Source of the DNA: an uncultured Prevotellaceae bacterium
GTDB lineage: Bacteria; Bacteroidota; Bacteroidia; Bacteroidales; Bacteroidaceae
DNA: 20,478 bases
Direction of reading: 5' to 3'
Assembly: GCA_937893145.1 (NCBI GenBank)
Contig: CALBJW010000024.1
Coordinates: 1 to 20,478 of the forward strand
The translations under genes and the position numbers were made by a program. Shown here one piece after another: positions 16,757 through 20,478 of the stretch. Positions within the stretch are counted from its first letter, which is position 1, and each line of letters begins with the position of its first letter. Under the pieces are notes generated by a model. It was not told the DNA's origin and made no database searches. It was given only the letters and a program-made list of their open reading frames with translations.

Positions 16757-19180
16757 ATGAAAAATCTTCTTTTTCTCCTCCTCCTTCTCTCTACTACCGC
16801 ACTCCATGCAAAGGAGCGTGGATTCAAGCATCCGGGAGGTCTGCACACGCAGGCAGACTTCGACCGCATCAAACAACAGCTCTCTGATGGCGACCCAACA
16901 GTCACGGCAGCCTATCAGGTGCTCAAGACCGCAGCCTACGCCCAGTCGGGAGCAGCAACCTATCCAGTCGCTACCATCGTTCGTGGTGGCGGTTCGGGCG
17001 AAAACTATATCAATGCCGCTCGTGGTGCAGCCATAGCCTACCAGAACGCCCTCCGTTGGAAGATTGAGGGCAGCACGGCTTGTGCCAAACACGCAGTGGA
17101 TGTACTCATGAAGTGGTGCAACACCACCACCGAAGTGACAGGCAACAGCGATGCTCGTCTTGCCTTCGGACTCTATGGCTATGAGTTTGCTCAGGCAGCC
17201 GAACTCATGCGCGACTATGAAGGATGGAAACGCGAGGACTTCGCTAAGTTCCAGAAGTGGATGCTCGAACTCTGGTATCCAGGTTGCATCAATTTCCTTC
17301 GTGGCAGAAATGGCACATGGGAGAACTCAGGCAAGTGGTGGCAGGCACCAGGACACTACTGGAGCAACTGGGGACTCTGCAATGCACTTGCAGTCATCAG
17401 TATCGGTGTGCTGTGCGATGATGTCTTCATCTACAATCAAGGCATGTCGTTTATCAAGTACGACCAGTGTGGCACCTTCAAGGACCCTCGTACATCCAAC
17501 CCTATCCTCAACGACGGTCTCACCGAGTTCTGGGGTAACCTCATCGTGACTACCACTCCTTGGGAAAAGGAGACAGGTGCTTACGGCAAGGTGGGACAGA
17601 TGAACGAGAGTGGTCGTGATACTGGTCATGCCGCTATGGCACTCGGACTCGCTATCGACATCGCACATCAGGGATGGAATCAGGGCGAGGACCTCTTTGC
17701 CTATATGGACCATCGTCTTGCTGCAGGCATTGAGTATGTTGCTGCACAGACACAGAGCATTCCTGGACTGCCTTGGACCGACTACCACTATGGCTCAAGC
17801 GGCTACTACTATTCCGACAGTCGTGCTTGGCTCATGACAGAACCTGCACTCGGTGCTCAGATGCGTCCTTACTGGGGTACAGTCATCGGACACTACTGTG
17901 GTGTGAAGGGTGTGCAGATGCCATTCTCCGAACTGGCATACAAGGAGATGGGCATCGATGCTGGTGGACAGGGTTCCACATCGGGCGGATACGACCATCT
18001 GGGCTATTCCATTCTCATGAATACCCGTACCTACGAGGGTGGAACAATCTACAATCCTGCTCCTCCTACCGAACTCACACCCCAAATCACTTATTCCTCG
18101 AAGACTCTCTCTCAAAACGACCTTGGAGGTCTGACAAACACCTACCAGACCACCCCTGTCAATAGTCGTGCTATCGCTCCAGGCACCGTAGTCACACTAT
18201 CTCCTCAGCTCCCAGCCTCCGATACCGACACAGGCAACTGGCTCTGGAACACAGGCGAGACCACTCGCAGCATCACCATCACAGCCGACAAGTCCTTCAT
18301 CTATCGTGTCACATACACCAACGCTCAGGGAGCGCAGAGCGAACTCTGTTTTCCGATAGCAGTTCTTGGCGATTGCCATCACAGCAAGGTCACAGGTTCC
18401 ATCACCTACAATGGCACAACGACCACCGACAGCATCATCGTAGTGAAGAGTGGTGCATCTCTCACCCTCAAACTCGACTGCAACGAAGGGTGGGGCAACT
18501 ACCTTTGGGAGAATGGCAAGACCACACAGTCCATCACCCTCACCAACATCAAGTCCTCGCAGACCATCCGTGGCTGTTTCCAGAACCAGGGCGGACAGAA
18601 GACCTGGCGCACCTTCTCCATCTATGTCAACGACCTCGAGGTGGATGAAGAACGCGTAGTGGAGGATGGAGACTACCTCACCCACCATATCCCAACCGAC
18701 ACCTACCTCACCAACCTCGATGGCGCTACCGTCTTCGCCCCACAAAACATCGAAGCCCCACTCACACAGATGTGGAACTTCGAGTATCTCGCTGTCCTCA
18801 AGAAGTACAACCTCATGTCACATGCCGACTCCCTCTACCTCAAGAAAGATGGAGGAGTGAACAAAGTGAAGTCTCGTGCCCACATCGTACAGTACGCCAA
18901 AGGTACCGACCATTGCATCTTCACCAATGCCACTCCAACCTACTGGTTCGTGACACCCGAAGGCACCCTCCTCTTCGACCGCATGACCACCCTCTACGGC
19001 TTCCCCTTTGAACTCATCCCCACGAGTCCTGCCACCCCAGTCGAAGACATAAAACAGCACACACCAACCCTTTCCGCTCCAATATACTACACTCCAAACG
19101 GCATCCCGCACCGCACCCCACAAAAGGGCATAAACATCATACATACTCCTGATGGAAAAACAAAAAAAGCTTTCTTTTAG
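16757..19180 (+). CDS. Secreted alginate-lyase-superfamily enzyme with Ig-like, lectin-like and sorting-tail modules
   Basis: This 807-residue protein has a signal peptide (1-18, ending LHAK). Residues about 20-430 form an alginate-lyase-superfamily domain (PF05426, PL38-like), paralogous to the N-terminal half of the previous gene: GFKHPGGLHT start, Asn204-Trp205 in WSNWG, and the likely catalytic His291 in ESGRDTGH. Two Ig-like repeats follow (about 441-536 and 545-624), each with a W-x-NG-x-TT-x-SIT signature (WNTGETTRSITI and WENGKTTQSITL). Residues about 636-755 look like a lectin-type module (EDGDYLTHH, TDTYLTNLDG). The last about 38 residues (IYYTPNGIPH, PQKGINIIHTPDGKTKKAFF) resemble the Prevotella C-terminal tail, possibly for type IX export, so it may act at the cell surface and feed the periplasmic fusion enzyme. 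Its final codons form the left arm of the terminator. It starts 8 bp after the preceding stop. Confidence 0.85.
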   Translation: MKNLLFLLLLLSTTALHAKERGFKHPGGLHTQADFDRIKQQLSDGDPTVTAAYQVLKTAAYAQSGAATYPVATIVRGGGSGENYINAARGAAIAYQNALRWKIEGSTACAKHAVDVLMKWCNTTTEVTGNSDARLAFGLYGYEFAQAAELMRDYEGWKREDFAKFQKWMLELWYPGCINFLRGRNGTWENSGKWWQAPGHYWSNWGLCNALAVISIGVLCDDVFIYNQGMSFIKYDQCGTFKDPRTSNPILNDGLTEFWGNLIVTTTPWEKETGAYGKVGQMNESGRDTGHAAMALGLAIDIAHQGWNQGEDLFAYMDHRLAAGIEYVAAQTQSIPGLPWTDYHYGSSGYYYSDSRAWLMTEPALGAQMRPYWGTVIGHYCGVKGVQMPFSELAYKEMGIDAGGQGSTSGGYDHLGYSILMNTRTYEGGTIYNPAPPTELTPQITYSSKTLSQNDLGGLTNTYQTTPVNSRAIAPGTVVTLSPQLPASDTDTGNWLWNTGETTRSITITADKSFIYRVTYTNAQGAQSELCFPIAVLGDCHHSKVTGSITYNGTTTTDSIIVVKSGASLTLKLDCNEGWGNYLWENGKTTQSITLTNIKSSQTIRGCFQNQGGQKTWRTFSIYVNDLEVDEERVVEDGDYLTHHIPTDTYLTNLDGATVFAPQNIEAPLTQMWNFEYLAVLKKYNLMSHADSLYLKKDGGVNKVKSRAHIVQYAKGTDHCIFTNATPTYWFVTPEGTLLFDRMTTLYGFPFELIPTSPATPVEDIKQHTPTLSAPIYYTPNGIPHRTPQKGINIIHTPDGKTKKAFF

Positions 19181-19193
19181 AGAAAGCTTTTTT
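19163..19193 (+). terminator. Rho-independent terminator of the polysaccharide operon
   Basis: A perfect 13-bp stem (19163-19175 and 19181-19193, AAAAAAGCTTTCT with its complement) has a 5-nt loop, TTTAG, that contains the TAG stop codon. The right arm ends in six T, so the hairpin is intrinsic. The left arm encodes the last residues, KAFF. Confidence 0.9.
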
Positions 19194-19194
19194 A

Positions 19195-19332
19195 AGTGAA
19201 AAGTGAAGAGTGAAAAGTGAAAAATTTGCTACCGCCTTGGTGCAAGAGTAGTTTACGCTGCGCTTGGCTAATAATAAGAGGACATCCTCTTCCGGTAGGA
19301 AATTTTTCACTCTTCACTTTTCACTTTTCACT
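19195..19332. repeat. Palindromic repeat element, copy C (138 bp)
   Basis: Arms at 19195-19227 and 19300-19332 are inverted repeats matching at 31 of 33 positions. Each is four AGTGAAR units followed by AATTT. The 72-bp core has GCTACCGCCTTGG (19228-19240), CAAGAG, and a near-perfect small hairpin AAGAGGA/TCCTCTT before CCGGTAGGAAATT. The core is shorter than that of copy A but shares its ends. It is between convergent genes and is flanked on both sides by terminator-like hairpins. Confidence 0.9.
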
Positions 19333-19333
19333 C

Positions 19334-19360
19334 TTCTCGTTGAAAACTTTTCAACGAGAA
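19334..19360 (-). terminator. Palindrome across the stop codon of the SPFH gene
   Basis: TTCTCGTTGAAAA and TTTTCAACGAGAA are perfect 13-bp arms around one central base. The SPFH TGA lies in the arm at 19351-19353. No long U-tract follows on the minus strand, so terminator strength is uncertain, but the position right at the 3' end fits. Confidence 0.5.
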
Positions 19361-20241
19361 AGACTTTTCATATCCACAATCATTCCACCGTTACCAGTCT
19401 GCACAGTAGGCAACTTTCCGTCCCACTTCTCAATCCAGTCCTCCTGCACAATCATAGGAGAGAGACTGGCAGCGATGGTGCGGTTGTAGTAAGCCTCAGC
19501 ATCAGCCTTAATCTGCATAGCCTCAGCAGCACCCTTTGCCTCAGCAATCTTGATAGTAGCGTTAGCCTGAGCCTCAGCCACCTTGTTCTTAGCCTTGAGA
19601 GCAGACTGCACAGCAGCGTTCTTCTCGTTAATCATCTGAGCCAACGACTGTGGAGGTGTAATCTGCGAAGTGAACTCCTCAACGATGAAACCCTCAGCCT
19701 GGAGCGACTTCTCAAGACGAGAGCGCACATCATTCTCGAAGTTAGCACGGCTCGACATCAGCGAGTCACTCGTATATCTGTTAGCACAAGTGCGGTAAGC
19801 TTCATAGATACAAGTGCGGATATATCCATTCTCCAGGTCCTCCACACCCTTACGATACTTCACGAAGATGTCGCAAGCCTTCTCCGGATTGATGCGATAC
19901 GCAATCGTAGGGTCCATCTGGAATGTACTCGCATCCTTCGCATTCACATTGAAAGCCTCATAATTCTTTCTCTGGATATAGGTAGGATAAGTAAACACCT
20001 GCGTAGTGAACGGATTATAGAACACCCATCCCTTGCAAGTGCCTTCCACACCGCCATAGTTCTCAGCCGAAGTGCTCCACTTATGGAACTTAATACCAAT
20101 CTCACCCGAATCCACCACCGTACAAGACTTCGCCATCAAGACCGAACCAAACACGATCACCAAGAAACTGATGAACATCCATTTCACTGCACTAAAATTT
20201 ACCGTAGGCATCCCACTGCCCTGTCTTCCATTTGTTGCCAT
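19351..20241 (-). CDS. SPFH/band-7 (prohibitin-like) membrane protein
   Basis: This 296-residue protein has one membrane segment (about 21-38, MFISFLVIVFGSVLMA) near the N-terminus, then an SPFH/band-7 domain (about 40-205) with VVDSGEIGIKF and TPPQSLAQMINEKNAA at its end. An Ala/Glu/Lys-rich coiled-coil of flotillin/prohibitin type follows (about 206-255, KAKNKVAEAQANATIKIAEA). Family members assemble into large membrane rings or microdomains and often modulate FtsH-type proteases; no protease gene is adjacent here. A second in-frame ATG at residue 11 (MPTVNFSAVKW) could be the true start and would place the membrane segment nearer the N-terminus. Its 5' leader appears long and repeat-filled. 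Its last codons lie in a palindrome. Confidence 0.88.
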   Translation of the reverse strand: MATNGRQGSGMPTVNFSAVKWMFISFLVIVFGSVLMAKSCTVVDSGEIGIKFHKWSTSAENYGGVEGTCKGWVFYNPFTTQVFTYPTYIQRKNYEAFNVNAKDASTFQMDPTIAYRINPEKACDIFVKYRKGVEDLENGYIRTCIYEAYRTCANRYTSDSLMSSRANFENDVRSRLEKSLQAEGFIVEEFTSQITPPQSLAQMINEKNAAVQSALKAKNKVAEAQANATIKIAEAKGAAEAMQIKADAEAYYNRTIAASLSPMIVQEDWIEKWDGKLPTVQTGNGGMIVDMKSLSR

Positions 20242-20246
20242 AATTC

Positions 20247-20340
20247 TTTATTTGTTTATAGGTTTATATGTTTATTTGTTTATGAGTTTATATGTTTATA
20301 GGTTTATATGTTTATGGGTTTATTTGTTTATGAGTTTATA
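20247..20340 (-). repeat. 8-bp tandem repeat before the SPFH start codon
   Basis: Eleven full units plus 6 nt of the pattern TTTATNNG (plus strand), with units such as TTTATTTG, TTTATAGG, TTTATATG and TTTATGAG, all in exact 8-bp register. It ends 6 bp from the SPFH ATG, so on the mRNA it forms the immediate upstream leader, A-rich (for example AUAAACAUAUAAAC). The unit length is not a multiple of 3, but it is non-coding in the gene's sense, so copy-number change would alter leader length only. Confidence 0.9.
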
Positions 20341-20373
20341 AGAAAGAAAGCTCCGCTTGTCCCACATCCTACT

Positions 20374-20408
20374 CCCCTCCCTTTTAATGGGAGGGGGCAG
20401 GGGGAGGG
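20374..20408. other. C/G-rich hairpin with a G-quadruplex-type motif
   Basis: CCCCTCCC (20374-20381) and GGGAGGGG (20389-20396) form an 8-bp stem with loop TTTTAAT. The right side runs on as four G-runs with 1-2-nt loops (20389-20408), which fits a G-quadruplex on the plus strand. Similar C-rich/G-rich palindromes are dispersed in Bacteroidota genomes. In the SPFH mRNA it would be a C-rich leader hairpin. Confidence 0.65.
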
Positions 20409-20435
20409 TCTTTTCTTTCCTTCCTTTTCACACCG

Positions 20436-20466
20436 CAAAGTTACAACAATTCCCCAATCCCCCCAA
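20436..20466 (-). promoter_or_regulatory. Promoter for the SPFH gene
   Basis: On the minus strand TAACTTTG (20443-20436) fits the -7 element, and TTG (20466-20464) lies 20 bp upstream. Transcription would start near 20430, giving a leader of about 190 nt that includes the hairpin and the 8-bp repeats. Positions 20341-20373 show nothing else I can name. Confidence 0.6.
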
Positions 20467-20478
20467 CATATCGCAACG

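Noticed and set aside
19264..20301. A 345-codon open frame on the plus strand opposite the SPFH gene
   Set aside because: It is low-complexity Ser/Leu/His/Arg sequence, begins inside repeat copy C and ends in the 8-bp repeat. The opposite strand encodes a clear SPFH protein over the same span.
20247..20340. CRISPR array
   Set aside because: The unit is 8 bp with no spacers, and no cas gene is present.

Overview
The window looks like a chromosomal segment of a Bacteroidota bacterium, most likely in or near the Prevotella group. The evidence is a set of sigma-ABfr-type promoters (TTTG or TTG, about 19-20 bp, then TAnnTTTG), start codons without clear Shine-Dalgarno sequences, a periplasmic Reg_prop/Y_Y_Y sensor joined to an AraC-type regulator, and C-terminal tails of the type Prevotella places on secreted proteins. 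No rRNA, tRNA, CRISPR array, transposase or phage gene was seen.

Region 1 (1-3998, plus strand) is a compact housekeeping run: a TonB-family protein, a short-chain polyprenyl diphosphate synthase, the small exonuclease VII subunit XseB (59 codons), the branched-chain aminotransferase IlvE and the tRNA methyltransferase TrmN6. Spacings are 0-54 bp, so it may be one operon. TrmN6 carries an in-frame insertion that matches half of a repeat found elsewhere in the window.

Region 2 (3999-4167) is a palindromic repeat element between convergent genes. Region 3 (4163-7614, minus strand) is a two-gene unit with an ATGA overlap: a membrane-bound AraC regulator with a periplasmic sensor but no kinase or receiver, and a secreted YiiX-like (C92) cysteine peptidase or amidase.

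Region 4 (7615-19193) is a polysaccharide-degradation locus divergent from the regulator. A strong promoter and a candidate direct-repeat operator precede five co-directional genes: a 1101-residue secreted multi-module protein of unknown function, two right-handed beta-helix enzymes of the GH28/GH49 type, an alginate-lyase-superfamily domain fused to a GH88 unsaturated glucuronyl hydrolase, and a second lyase with Ig-like, lectin-like and C-terminal tail modules. A strong terminator overlaps the last stop codon. The likely logic is lyase cleavage of a uronic-acid polysaccharide followed by GH88 removal of the unsaturated sugar, with the beta-helix enzymes trimming other linkages. No SusC/SusD pair lies in the window, and the substrate cannot be named from sequence alone.

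Region 5 (19195-20478) holds a second copy of the palindromic element, then a minus-strand SPFH/band-7 membrane protein. Its predicted long leader contains an 8-bp tandem repeat ending about 6 bp before the start codon, and a C-rich/G-rich hairpin.

The most unusual items are the 7-bp-iteron palindromic element family (two full copies, one half copy inside trmN6, one minimal copy), the lyase-GH88 fusion, the kinase-less sensor-regulator, and the repeat-filled leader of the SPFH gene.
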